A program made the position numbers and the translations under genes. Positions 51,002 through 59,527 of a stretch of 64,000 nucleotides of DNA are shown piece after piece; position 1 is the stretch's first letter; the number at the start of each line of letters is the position of its first letter. The DNA is taken from contig JBBQXY010000004.1 of the NCBI GenBank assembly GCA_038209195.1, forward strand, positions 21,298 to 85,297, given 5' to 3'. This DNA comes from JBBQXY01 sp038209195 (lineage in GTDB: Bacteria > Chloroflexota > Ktedonobacteria > Ktedonobacterales > Ktedonobacteraceae). The notes below the pieces were generated by a model that saw nothing but the letters and a program-made list of their open reading frames with translations, was not told the DNA's origin and did no database searches.

Positions 51002-51901
51002 GTGAGCACAATAACCGCACCAGAATATATTGACGATGCTGCATTTCATGCGGATGTAGCCTACATTGAATCGCTGTGGCAACGGAAAAAAATTGGCACG
51101 ATAGACATGCCTGTGCTTGATATTGGGAGTGGGGAGCCACTGGTCTTTGTACCTATTCTGGAGCACCTCGAATTTGTTTATGCGCGTCAGATACGCGCAT
51201 TGAGTCAAACGCGCCGTGTCATTATGTATCGTCGTCACGAGACGCGTACACGGGCGATAGAGCTACCAGAGCGAGCCGAGGAGCTGCACCTAGTGTTGGA
51301 CAGACTGAAGATAGAGACGGCTGATTTTGTCGCACATGGTGACGCGGCTATGGTGCTGTTTGAATTTGCCACGCGCTACCCACAACGCTGTAGGTCGCTC
51401 AGCATCATTGCCCAGGGTGCCGACTATGAGATTGCACCACATCCATTTATCTGGCTTCTCCACGAAATTTTTGTACGTCTGCCCGTTGAGCATTTCTTAC
51501 CCGCCTGGTTCTTGCGGCGGACGGTCGTCAACTACATCATGGCTCCACAGAAGGCAGTCCACAGACCTGCGCCGAGCCTCCCGCGGCATCTGATCGAAGA
51601 ACAGTTTCAGCGCATACAGCTCTGGCCGTTCGTCTATAAATTCTCTGTGCTGCCCGTTATTCACTATTATGATATGCGACAACGACTGGGATCGTTAACA
51701 ATGCCAATCCTGCTCATCAATCGACTGGATGATGCCCTGGCACCCGAAGCCAAAACGCACTGGCTTTCTACTCAATTGCCAAACTGCACTGGCTATTTTC
51801 TGGTCCCTGGCGGAGAACGATTTTTTATGTATTCCCAGGCTGACGAGGTCACGCGCATCATCGAACAATTCCTGGCAAAGGAAAGTTTGATAGAAAGCTG
51901 A
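51002..51901 (+). CDS. Alpha/beta-hydrolase-fold protein with atypical catalytic residues
   Basis: 299 aa, GTG start with GGGAGAGAG upstream. The fold is seen in GEPLVFVPILEHLEFVYAR, the nucleophile elbow region DFVAHGDAAMVLFEFA, and PILLINRLDDALAPEAKTHW. The elbow has Asp in place of Ser (HGDAA), and the C-terminal position where a catalytic His is expected reads VPGGERFFMYS with no His. An Asp nucleophile is known in haloalkane dehalogenases and epoxide hydrolases, but those keep the His. The protein may be a non-enzymatic or divergent member. It ends at a strong hairpin. Confidence 0.8.
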   Translation: MSTITAPEYIDDAAFHADVAYIESLWQRKKIGTIDMPVLDIGSGEPLVFVPILEHLEFVYARQIRALSQTRRVIMYRRHETRTRAIELPERAEELHLVLDRLKIETADFVAHGDAAMVLFEFATRYPQRCRSLSIIAQGADYEIAPHPFIWLLHEIFVRLPVEHFLPAWFLRRTVVNYIMAPQKAVHRPAPSLPRHLIEEQFQRIQLWPFVYKFSVLPVIHYYDMRQRLGSLTMPILLINRLDDALAPEAKTHWLSTQLPNCTGYFLVPGGERFFMYSQADEVTRIIEQFLAKESLIES

Positions 51902-51908
51902 TCAGTAG

Positions 51909-51960
51909 TAGGCTCAGTAAATATGCTGAAAAGCTCTTTTCAGCATATTTACTGAGCCTA
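51909..51960. terminator. Long perfect hairpin terminator after the alpha/beta-hydrolase gene
   Basis: A perfect 24-bp stem (51909-51932 with 51937-51960; left arm begins TAGGCTCAGTAAATATGC) with loop GCTC lies 7 nt after the stop codon. The T4 run is internal to the stem; no outer T-tract follows. Confidence 0.75.
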
Positions 51961-52384
51961 TAAAGAATGTGAAGCCAATCACCCTTATTTTGTGAATGAA
52001 CCAATGGCAGAGCCAACTCTAGCATGGTATGCTTGAGGCAAGAGAGGAGATGTGCAAAGAATTCTTACGGTCAACCGCAGCAGGATAGTTTGACACGGCA
52101 ACTTCGTACCCGTATACTAGAGCATAAGTGTAGTTCTAGTATTACACGATTACGATACTAAAAAACGCTGCCCCAAGGTTTGGGGAAACCTTTGGCGCAA
52201 GTCAAACGAGGTGTCATGGCACTATCCATTCAGTTGGCTAACGATAAGAGCTCATTTAGCTTGAACACACATCCTACTTTCGGCAATGCTATCTGCTAAG
52301 CACATGCTTTCTATAGTGATCCGCGGATGGCAGCAAGTACACAAAATATCATGCGCTATACCGGACTTAGACAAAGGAGACAAA
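51961..52384 (+). promoter_or_regulatory. Upstream region of the halogenase gene
   Basis: 424 bases. It holds the promoter at 52090-52118 and then a leader of about 260 bases with two small hairpins: TAGTAT/ATACTA followed by AAAAAA (about 52138-52165), and AAGGTTT/AAACCTT (52175-52192). AAAGGAG stands just before the start codon. No leader ORF is convincing. Confidence 0.5.
52090..52118 (+). promoter_or_regulatory. Near-consensus sigma70 promoter of the halogenase gene
   Basis: TTGACA (52090-52095, 6/6) and TATACT (52113-52118, 5/6) at the ideal 17-base spacing. It is the best promoter seen in the window. Confidence 0.75.
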
Positions 52385-53809
52385 ATGAATACTTCTACCC
52401 AGGTTCTTGTTATCGGCGGTGGCCCGGCTGGCTCTACGACAGCCACTTTGTTAGCTCGTGAGGGCTTCGATGTAACGTTGATAGAGAAGGAGGTTTTCCC
52501 GCGTTATCACATCGGCGAGTCACTACTCCCTTCATGCTTAGAGGTACTGGACTTGATCGGGGCGCGTGAGAAGGTAGAAAAGCATGGCTTTCAACGCAAG
52601 GATGGTGGGTATTTCGCATGGGGAAAAGACTCATGGGAGTTAGATTTTACAAAGCTGCGCCATCCCTATAGTTTTCAGGTTATTCGCTCGGAATTCGATC
52701 ACTTGCTACTGGAACACGCCAAGAGCCAGGGGGTAAAAGTTCACGAAGGGATTGAAACGCGCAGTATTACTTTCGATGGCGATAGGCCGCGCAGCTTGAC
52801 ATGGGCCGAGGTAGGCGGTGCAAAGAACACAAGAGAGATTTCCTTTGATATGCTGGTAGACGCCTCTGGACGTTCCGGAGTTATGGCTATGAAGTACCTG
52901 AAGAATCGGCACTATCATGAATCGTTCCAGAATGTTGCCATTTGGGGCTATTGGAAGGGGGCGGGACGGATGTCTTTTGCTCCTGAAGGTGCCATCGCAG
53001 TTGGTGCTGTTACCAATGGCTGGTTCTGGGGAATTCCATTGCATGACGGCACAATGAGTGTTGGGTTGGTGCTGCACAAAACGACCTTCAAAGAGAAGCG
53101 GCAGCAGGGACTCAGCGCAGAACAAATCTATCAGGAAGCCCTGAACGAGTGTCCACTGATTACAGATCTGATCAAGGACGCGACCCTGGTAAACGAGCAG
53201 TTGAAAGCGGAGCAAGACTACTCTTACATGTCGGAGAACATATCCGGCCCTGGATACTTCATGGTAGGCGATGCAGCTTGCTTTATCGATCCCTTGCTCT
53301 CAACGGGTGTTCATCTTGCCACCCATGGTGCCACATTGGCTGCGGCAAGCGTGGCAAGCTTGCTACGCGAGGAAGTTTCTGAGGAAGTAGCTCGTACCTT
53401 CTATGAGCACAGTTATCGTCACGCCTACTTGCGCCTGATGGTCATTGTTTCCGGGTTGTACCAACAATATAACGGGGCTGGTTCCTACTTCTGGCAAGCG
53501 CAGCAACTCACCCATAACGACTATAATGATCCAACGGCTATGAACGAGGCTTGGGTGTACGTTGTCTCCGGTATCGAAGATGTGAAGGACATTGAAGAAA
53601 AGGCGAAAGACCTGCCCATTGCGAATATGGCCGGGCAACTGCCGCCTGAGGAGGCCGCACGAGCCGTAGCCATGTATAGCGTCTATAACAAGGTGTTTCA
53701 TCGCTCCTCTATGTCAGAGGAAACGGCTATCGATGGCATGTATGTCGCCACTAGGCCACATCTGGGCATAGCCAAGACCCTGAATCAAAATGACCCGGTG
53801 CCAGCCTAA
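52385..53809 (+). CDS. Flavin-dependent halogenase-like FAD oxidoreductase
   Basis: 474 aa from ATG at 52385 with AAAGGAG upstream. VLVIGGGPAGSTTATLLARE binds FAD, and EKEVFPRYHIGESLLPSCLE matches the conserved N-terminal region of halogenases. The diagnostic halogenase motif WxWxIP is present as W213-F-W215-G-I-P218 in NGWFWGIPLHDG. GYFMVGDAACFIDPLLSTGV is the second FAD/halide region. Such enzymes use FADH2, oxygen and chloride or bromide to halogenate aromatic or polyketide-like substrates, often bound to a carrier protein. A partner flavin reductase is not visible nearby. About 4.4 kb downstream lie ketosynthase genes and an aromatic hydroxylase on the same strand, possible pathway partners. 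Confidence 0.9.
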   Translation: MNTSTQVLVIGGGPAGSTTATLLAREGFDVTLIEKEVFPRYHIGESLLPSCLEVLDLIGAREKVEKHGFQRKDGGYFAWGKDSWELDFTKLRHPYSFQVIRSEFDHLLLEHAKSQGVKVHEGIETRSITFDGDRPRSLTWAEVGGAKNTREISFDMLVDASGRSGVMAMKYLKNRHYHESFQNVAIWGYWKGAGRMSFAPEGAIAVGAVTNGWFWGIPLHDGTMSVGLVLHKTTFKEKRQQGLSAEQIYQEALNECPLITDLIKDATLVNEQLKAEQDYSYMSENISGPGYFMVGDAACFIDPLLSTGVHLATHGATLAAASVASLLREEVSEEVARTFYEHSYRHAYLRLMVIVSGLYQQYNGAGSYFWQAQQLTHNDYNDPTAMNEAWVYVVSGIEDVKDIEEKAKDLPIANMAGQLPPEEAARAVAMYSVYNKVFHRSSMSEETAIDGMYVATRPHLGIAKTLNQNDPVPA

Positions 53810-53811
53810 CA

Positions 53812-54332
53812 TAGTACTTGTTTCTCTTCATGTGACGAGCAGGGATGCAAGGGGTGCAACCCCATAAGCATCAAGTTACAGGAGGGAGAGGTGGGCCTCT
53901 CGTAGGGGCGGGGGTTGAGTTGGGAAGGCACCCTGTCCGGGGGACAGGTAATGGGGACCCTTGTGGTCGCCCGTGGGGAAGCACCCTGCCTGGGGGGCAG
54001 GTAATGTGGCAGCGTTTCCCACTTGGGGATAAACCCGCTCCCAATGCCGATTCGTTGCCATCGCCTCTGACCTTATCTTGACGCCTATGGGATGCTAGGG
54101 TCGACAGCCCCTTGACTGGCACCCTGTCCGCATCTTGCCTGGAGGGCAGGTAATACAGGTAATAGGGCTGCGCCCTAGTCGCCCCTCCCTTCCCTGCGGA
54201 CGAGTAGGGATGCAGAGGGCAGCCCTTTGACTGCACCCTGCCTGGGAGGCAGGTAATTAGGGCTGCGCCCTAGTCTCCCCTCCCTCCTCTGCCGCCGCAG
54301 GCGGCCTGTCAATTGAAGAGAAACAAAACAAT
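53812..54332. repeat. Composite cluster of MITE-like GC-hairpin modules, copy 5
   Basis: The outer ends TAGTACTTGTTTCTCTTCAT (53812-53831) and the complementary end near 54310-54332 mark it as the same family. Inside, the module CCTGYCYGGGGGRCAGGTAAT appears near 53932, 53983, 54128 (interrupted) and 54234. GGGCTGCGCCCTAG occurs twice, CAAGGG/CCCTTG-type stems more than once, and GCCGCCGCAGGCGGC closes it. It looks like several elements that recombined or inserted into each other; about 200 bases in the middle (54005-54100) are not module sequence. Confidence 0.8.
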
Positions 54333-54397
54333 AGATTAGCGGATATGCCGCAAAAACTGCTCTAGGGATGACCATTGGAGACAGTCAGTGGCCCTTA

Positions 54398-54426
54398 TTG
54401 CTATCTGTTTAACTCTATATTATAAT
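54398..54426 (+). promoter_or_regulatory. Promoter of the FHA-ABC transporter gene
   Basis: TTGCTA (54398-54403) and a perfect TATAAT (54421-54426) with 17-base spacing, about 75 bases before the GTG start. Confidence 0.65.
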
Positions 54427-54500
54427 TGCGCAAGAAAATAGCTCTAGAGTTTGATCTGTGCGGTTAACGTCATACAGGTCAGATAGGTAGGAGGTAGAGT

Positions 54501-57500
54501 GTGACCGCAACGAGTTCATCACCAGATTCGGGGTCCATCAAATTTCTGACTGGCCCCCTTGCGGGTAGAACCTTCCAGATCAATAAGGCGATCACTACTA
54601 TTGGTCGGGAAGCAAACAATGATATTATCGTAAAGGGTGATCAAAAGGTTTCAAGGAATCACGCACGCATCGTCTGGAATAACGGTGCATGGAGTATTGA
54701 AAAGCTTTCGCAACAGAACGTCGTCACCGTGAATGCGCAGCAGGTCCAGTACACCTCTATCGCGGATGGTAACACGATTGGACTGGGAGAAGATACCACC
54801 TTCCTCTTCATAATCAGGGCGGATAATCTTTACCAAGCTACACCGCCGCCCATGCCCGTATATCCACCGCAACAGCAACCTTATTCAACACCACAGAAAC
54901 CATTTGGGGCAGTACCACCACCGATATCACCGCAACAAGCGTTTCCAACCCAACCATCACAGCCAGCGTATCAGCCATCGATGCCACCTTATCAGACACA
55001 GCCAGGCCAACAGCCCGTGCAGCCGCAATACCCGGGTTATCATACGACGGGACTGGTAGGGCGACCTGATGAAACACAAATTGCTTCTCCGATGGCGATG
55101 GGCATTCCGTCTTTGGAAATCAGCAGTAATATTCACGGGGCCCGGCAGTCTTATCCACTGACCAAAGATGCCATCAGTATTGGACGCGATGCTACCAATG
55201 ACATCTCCGTGCGCGATGGCGGAATTGTTTCCAACCAGCACATTCAGATCATTCGCCAGGGCAATCAATTCGTCCTGATCCATCCACACCCGGACAAGCA
55301 ACGCACGCTCAACGGTTTGCTGTATCAAGGGCGAAAAATTCGTGGTGATGAAGCTTTCCGCAAAACACTGGCCCCTGGCGATATCTTCCGTATTGGCGAC
55401 GAGAATGGGACACTCATTACCCTCACCTTCAATGACGGGACAGGGACGCAACAGCAAGCACTGGCGCCGGTACATCCGATTAAATTGGGTGATGCTGAAC
55501 TGACGATTGGACGTGTACCCGGCAATACATTAGTGCTCTCTCATCCCCAGGTTTCGTCCCGCCATGCCAAATTAGTGCGCGAGGGCGGTACGTATCGTAT
55601 TTTGGACTTGAATAGCACCAACCATGTCTATGTCAACTCCGAGCTTACAACGAGCCATCTGCTCAAGTTGGGCGATGAAATCCGCATTGGTCCGTACAAA
55701 CTTGTCTACGAGGCCAATCAACTCACGCAGTATGATGAGAGTAACTTTATTCGCATTGATGCCCTGAACCTCAAGAAGTCGGGCAATAATAATGTGACCT
55801 TACTCAACGATCTATCCTTTACCATTCCGCCGCGCAAATTTGTGGCCCTGGTGGGGGGTTCCGGTGCCGGTAAATCAACCTTGATGGACGCGCTCAATGG
55901 TCTGCGACCAGCACAGCAAGGGAAAGTGTTGTACAACGGCCAGGATTATTACCGTAACCTCGGGGCTTTTAGTTCCCAGCTTGGCTACGTGCCACAGGAC
56001 GACATTGTTCACCGCGACTTGACAGTCGAACGCGCACTGTATTATGCCGCGAAACTGCGCTTGCCCAGCGACTTCACGGAAGACCAGATTAAGCAGCGCA
56101 TCAATGAAGTACTCGAAGACGTAGAAATGACGGCACGGCGCAAGCTCCTGGTGAAGAAACTTTCTGGTGGTCAGCGCAAACGCGTCTCTATCGCGCTGGA
56201 ACTGCTGGCTAACCCCAGCCTCTTCTTCCTGGATGAACCGACCTCTGGCCTCGATCCCGGTCTGGATCGCAAGATGATGTTCTTGCTGCGGCGGCTCGCC
56301 GACAAAGGACACACTATTGTCCTGGTCACGCACGCCACTAACAACATCAATACCTGCGACTATGTCTGCTTCCTCTGCCAGGGCGGTCGTCTGGCCTTCT
56401 TTGGACCACCGGAAGAGGCCAAAGCTTACTTTGGCAAGACCGATTTCGCCGAGATTTATAGCAGCCTGGAACCAACCGAGGAAAATCCTAATGTTCCGGA
56501 AGAGGCTTCATCACGCTTCAAGGTCTCTCAACAGTACAAAGAATATGTCATTGCGCCAATGCGAACTAATCCGTCAGAGGTGGGTGGTACCAACGGCTTA
56601 CCCAAGGTGCAAGAGGCCAGGCGGGCCAAGAACGGCAATCCGCTGAAACAATTCATATTGCTCTCGCAGCGCAATCTGGAGTTGCTCATCAATGATCGCG
56701 GCAACTTGATTATTCTGTTGTTGCAAGCACCACTTATCGCGCTGCTGTTGATGCTCTTGATCTACTTCGAGGTGGGGACTGGCATCTTTGACGCAGTTAA
56801 CGTAGTACAATGCGCTCCTCGCATCAGCACGACCAGAATTACCTTGCCTCCTCAGTCGGGAGGGATTATCGGGTTAAATACAGGGAAAAATGACGCGATC
56901 GATTGTAACCGCATCATTGTTTTCCTGAGAAGTGACACGACGGGACAGTCGTATGTGAATAGTTTTAGTGGCGCGACTCTGGCGGACAAACAGAAGACCG
57001 CGTTGCAAGACTTTATTGTCAAGGGGGGTAACAGTGTTAACGCACAGACGGCTTTGTTCATCATCGCGATTGCGGCTGTGCTGTTTGGCTGTATCAATGG
57101 TACACGTGAGATTGTTAAGGAAACCTCCATTTATCGGCGTGAACGTACAGTCAATCTTGGGATATTCCCCTATGTGGCCTCGAAGTTACTGATTTTAGGA
57201 ATATTGGCGCTGGTTCAAAGTGCTGCCATACTGATTGTGGTGCAACTCTTCGAACCGCTGCACCAAGGCATCATCCTACCAGTTATATTCGAGACCTATA
57301 TTACCCTGGCACTTACGGCTCTAGCGGGCTTGATGGTGGGATTGGCGGCCTCCGCCTTTGCTGCAAACGAAGATAGCGCGAACAGCTTGTTGCCGTTCCT
57401 GCTGATACCCCAGATCGTTTTCGCTGGTGTCGAGTTCCCGTTTAAAGATTACTTCTTACAGTCAGTGGCGGCAATCTTCCCCACACGCTGGGCCATGACT

Positions 57501-57716
57501 GCTCTGGGTACTTCTATCGGTATACATAGCGACAAGATAGGCGGTGACAAGCTGTTTGGCAGTGACACCACCTTCCATGGTCAGCTCTTCTCAACGTTCA
57601 CCCACGCGGACTCCGCCAACCGGATGTTACTCTCTTGGGGGGCATTGGTTGTGCTGATTATCATTCTCGTGGTGATCATCTGTATTGGCTTGAAACGCAA
57701 GGATATCCGAGCGTAA
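54501..57716 (+). CDS. ABC-2-type exporter with three N-terminal FHA domains
   Basis: 1071 aa, GTG start with AGGAGGT upstream. FHA domains at about 12-105 (TIGREANNDIIVKGDQKVSR), 203-300 (SIGRDATNDISVRDGGIVSN) and 320-405 (TIGRVPGNTLVLSHPQVSSR) are separated by a Pro/Gln linker (about 112-190). The ABCG-like ATPase follows: Walker A VGGSGAGKSTLMDALNG (about 448-464), signature KLSGGQRKRVSIALELL, Walker B LFFLDEPTSGLDPG. The C-terminal 350 residues are the membrane domain, six helices with a large extracytoplasmic loop after the first. FHA domains bind phosphothreonine, so the pump is likely controlled by a Ser/Thr kinase. Its position between halogenase and polyketide-like genes suggests product export; this is inference. 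Confidence 0.94.
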   Translation: MTATSSSPDSGSIKFLTGPLAGRTFQINKAITTIGREANNDIIVKGDQKVSRNHARIVWNNGAWSIEKLSQQNVVTVNAQQVQYTSIADGNTIGLGEDTTFLFIIRADNLYQATPPPMPVYPPQQQPYSTPQKPFGAVPPPISPQQAFPTQPSQPAYQPSMPPYQTQPGQQPVQPQYPGYHTTGLVGRPDETQIASPMAMGIPSLEISSNIHGARQSYPLTKDAISIGRDATNDISVRDGGIVSNQHIQIIRQGNQFVLIHPHPDKQRTLNGLLYQGRKIRGDEAFRKTLAPGDIFRIGDENGTLITLTFNDGTGTQQQALAPVHPIKLGDAELTIGRVPGNTLVLSHPQVSSRHAKLVREGGTYRILDLNSTNHVYVNSELTTSHLLKLGDEIRIGPYKLVYEANQLTQYDESNFIRIDALNLKKSGNNNVTLLNDLSFTIPPRKFVALVGGSGAGKSTLMDALNGLRPAQQGKVLYNGQDYYRNLGAFSSQLGYVPQDDIVHRDLTVERALYYAAKLRLPSDFTEDQIKQRINEVLEDVEMTARRKLLVKKLSGGQRKRVSIALELLANPSLFFLDEPTSGLDPGLDRKMMFLLRRLADKGHTIVLVTHATNNINTCDYVCFLCQGGRLAFFGPPEEAKAYFGKTDFAEIYSSLEPTEENPNVPEEASSRFKVSQQYKEYVIAPMRTNPSEVGGTNGLPKVQEARRAKNGNPLKQFILLSQRNLELLINDRGNLIILLLQAPLIALLLMLLIYFEVGTGIFDAVNVVQCAPRISTTRITLPPQSGGIIGLNTGKNDAIDCNRIIVFLRSDTTGQSYVNSFSGATLADKQKTALQDFIVKGGNSVNAQTALFIIAIAAVLFGCINGTREIVKETSIYRRERTVNLGIFPYVASKLLILGILALVQSAAILIVVQLFEPLHQGIILPVIFETYITLALTALAGLMVGLAASAFAANEDSANSLLPFLLIPQIVFAGVEFPFKDYFLQSVAAIFPTRWAMTALGTSIGIHSDKIGGDKLFGSDTTFHGQLFSTFTHADSANRMLLSWGALVVLIIILVVIICIGLKRKDIRA

Positions 57717-57731
57717 ATCAGGTTATCTCTT

Positions 57732-57759
57732 GGGAGGACACGAAACTTCGTGTCCTCCC
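57732..57759 (+). terminator. Terminator after the FHA-ABC transporter gene
   Basis: GGGAGGACACGAA (57732-57744) pairs with TTCGTGTCCTCCC (57747-57759), giving 13 bp before TTCCTCCC. No long T-tract, but position 15 nt after the stop codon supports the role. Confidence 0.75.
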
Positions 57760-57919
57760 TTCCTCCCATAATCCGTTCCCCTTAGTGCGGCTCCCAATTT
57801 CCTCAAAGGGTTCGAATGAAGCATTGGAAATGCTTTCCCCATCTCAGTTCTTTGGATACATTTCATCACCATTACATAAGACTATATTTTTCATTTTTAA
57901 TGCTGGCAGCTTGGTAAGG

Positions 57920-58060
57920 ACTAGTGCTCTGTTGATCTTCATTCGAAAAGTGGGGATGCAAGGGACCGCGCCCCTTGACTGGGTCCTAGGGCTGCGCCCT
58001 AGTTCTCCTCTCTTCCCCGCCGAAGGCGGCATTTTAAATGAAGATCAACAGAGTACTAGT
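57920..58060. repeat. MITE-like GC-hairpin repeat, copy 6
   Basis: Ends are ACTAGTGCTCTGTTGATCTT and, inverted, ACTAGTACTCTGTTGATCTT (terminal inverted repeats of about 24 bp with one mismatch), each starting with the palindrome ACTAGT. Core modules: CAAGGGACCGCGCCCCTTG, CCTAGGGCTGCGCCCTAG, GCCGCCGAAGGCGGC-type end. The CCTGYCY module is missing. Confidence 0.87.
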
Positions 58061-58219
58061 GTACTTGTATACTAAGAGAGAAGAATGCTACTAGGCAGTG
58101 AGCCAATTCATAGTGAAGAAGCTAAGCAATCCATAGTAAATTTTGTCAATTTGATCGATACTTAGAATAGAAGTATGACAGAATGGCATATGCTTCATCA
58201 ATAGCTAGAGGAGGGATTT

Positions 58220-59527
58220 ATGCAGAGACGCGTCGTCATCACAGGGCTAGGGGTTCTGGCATGTAATGGCATCGGCAAAGAAAATTTCTGGGATGCCTGC
58301 ACTGCTGGTCGTTCCGGTATTAAGCGCATTACGCGCTTTGATGCCAATGCGCTGCCATCGCAAATCGCGGGCGAGATCGTAGACTTTAATCCCTATGCTC
58401 TGGGGCTGACCGAAATTGAATGTCTACTCACCGACCGCAATACGCAACTGGCCCTGGCTGCCGCTAACCTGGCATTGCAGGACGCTGGACTGGCGCAAGG
58501 GCTCAGCGAGGAAGAGCGCGACATGATGGGGGTCTTTATGGGTTCCGCCATGGCGTCCAGCGAAGAGGCCGAGAAGCTGTGGGTGAAATTGACAAATAGG
58601 GGAGAACATGACGCGAGCAACGCTTTTGAAGAATTTATTCCTCCCACGCTGTTAATGACGCATGCGCCCGCCGCGGCTATTGCCACACATCACCAACTGC
58701 ATGGACCGTGTCTGGTCATTTCCACAGGCTGCTCTGCTGGTGCCGATGCCATTGGACAGGCCTACTGGGCCATTCAAGAGGGCCGTGCTGACCGCATGTT
58801 GACAGGGGGAGCCGACTCAGCCATTACGTTTGCCGGTATCGATGTATTCTGTGTCCTTGGTGCGTTGAGCACGCGCAATGACGATCCTGAGCGTGCTTCT
58901 CGTCCGTATGACCTCAACCGCGATGGTTTTGTGATGGCGGAAGGGGCAGGAGTAATTGTCCTAGAAGAGCGAGATATGGCACTGGCCCGTAATGCACACA
59001 TTTACGCTGAACTGGTGAGCTTTACCTCCAATAGCAATGCTCACCATATGACCGCGCTCCCCCCTGATGGTGCGCCACTGCAACAAGTGTTGCGTCAAGC
59101 CATGCGGGAAGCAGGCATTACAGGCAGCCAGCTAGATTATATCAATTCGCATGGAAGCTCCACCGCTTATAATGAAGCGGCGGAGACCGTGGCCTACAAA
59201 GCGGTCTTCGGGGAAATCGCGTACTCCATTCCCATTAGTTCGACCAAGTCGATGATTGGCCATGCCCAGGGGGCCGCCAGTGCCATTGAAACAATCGTGA
59301 CCGCTCTGACATTGGAGCACCAGATCATTCCACCCACGATTAACCAGGAAGTACCAGATCCGCATTGTGACCTCGATTATGTACCAAACATAGCACGTCC
59401 GGCAAACGTGCGAGTTGCGTTGACCCATTCCAGTGGTTTCGGCGGCGTCAATACCGCACTTATTCTGGTACAACCGCATTGGCTAGACGAGCAACTGGAA
59501 GGGAGAGACAACGATGATGCAGCATAA
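58220..59527 (+). CDS. Beta-ketoacyl synthase, KS-alpha type (FabF-like)
   Basis: 435 aa, GAGGAGGG before the ATG. The catalytic residues are complete: Cys171 in LVISTGCSAGADAIG, His311 in YINSHGSSTAYNE, Lys343 and His348 in STKSMIGHAQGAAS. It condenses malonyl-ACP with a growing acyl chain. The next gene overlaps it by 14 nt and encodes a KS-like partner without the active cysteine, which is the KS-alpha/KS-beta arrangement of type II polyketide synthases (and of aryl-polyene or ladderane-like systems). No ACP or ketoreductase is visible in the window, so the pathway must use carriers from elsewhere. Confidence 0.93.
   Translation: MQRRVVITGLGVLACNGIGKENFWDACTAGRSGIKRITRFDANALPSQIAGEIVDFNPYALGLTEIECLLTDRNTQLALAAANLALQDAGLAQGLSEEERDMMGVFMGSAMASSEEAEKLWVKLTNRGEHDASNAFEEFIPPTLLMTHAPAAAIATHHQLHGPCLVISTGCSAGADAIGQAYWAIQEGRADRMLTGGADSAITFAGIDVFCVLGALSTRNDDPERASRPYDLNRDGFVMAEGAGVIVLEERDMALARNAHIYAELVSFTSNSNAHHMTALPPDGAPLQQVLRQAMREAGITGSQLDYINSHGSSTAYNEAAETVAYKAVFGEIAYSIPISSTKSMIGHAQGAASAIETIVTALTLEHQIIPPTINQEVPDPHCDLDYVPNIARPANVRVALTHSSGFGGVNTALILVQPHWLDEQLEGRDNDDAA

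Noticed and set aside
57790..57830. GGTTCGAAT sequence resembling a tRNA T-arm
   Set aside because: No acceptor, D-arm or anticodon stem pairs around it.
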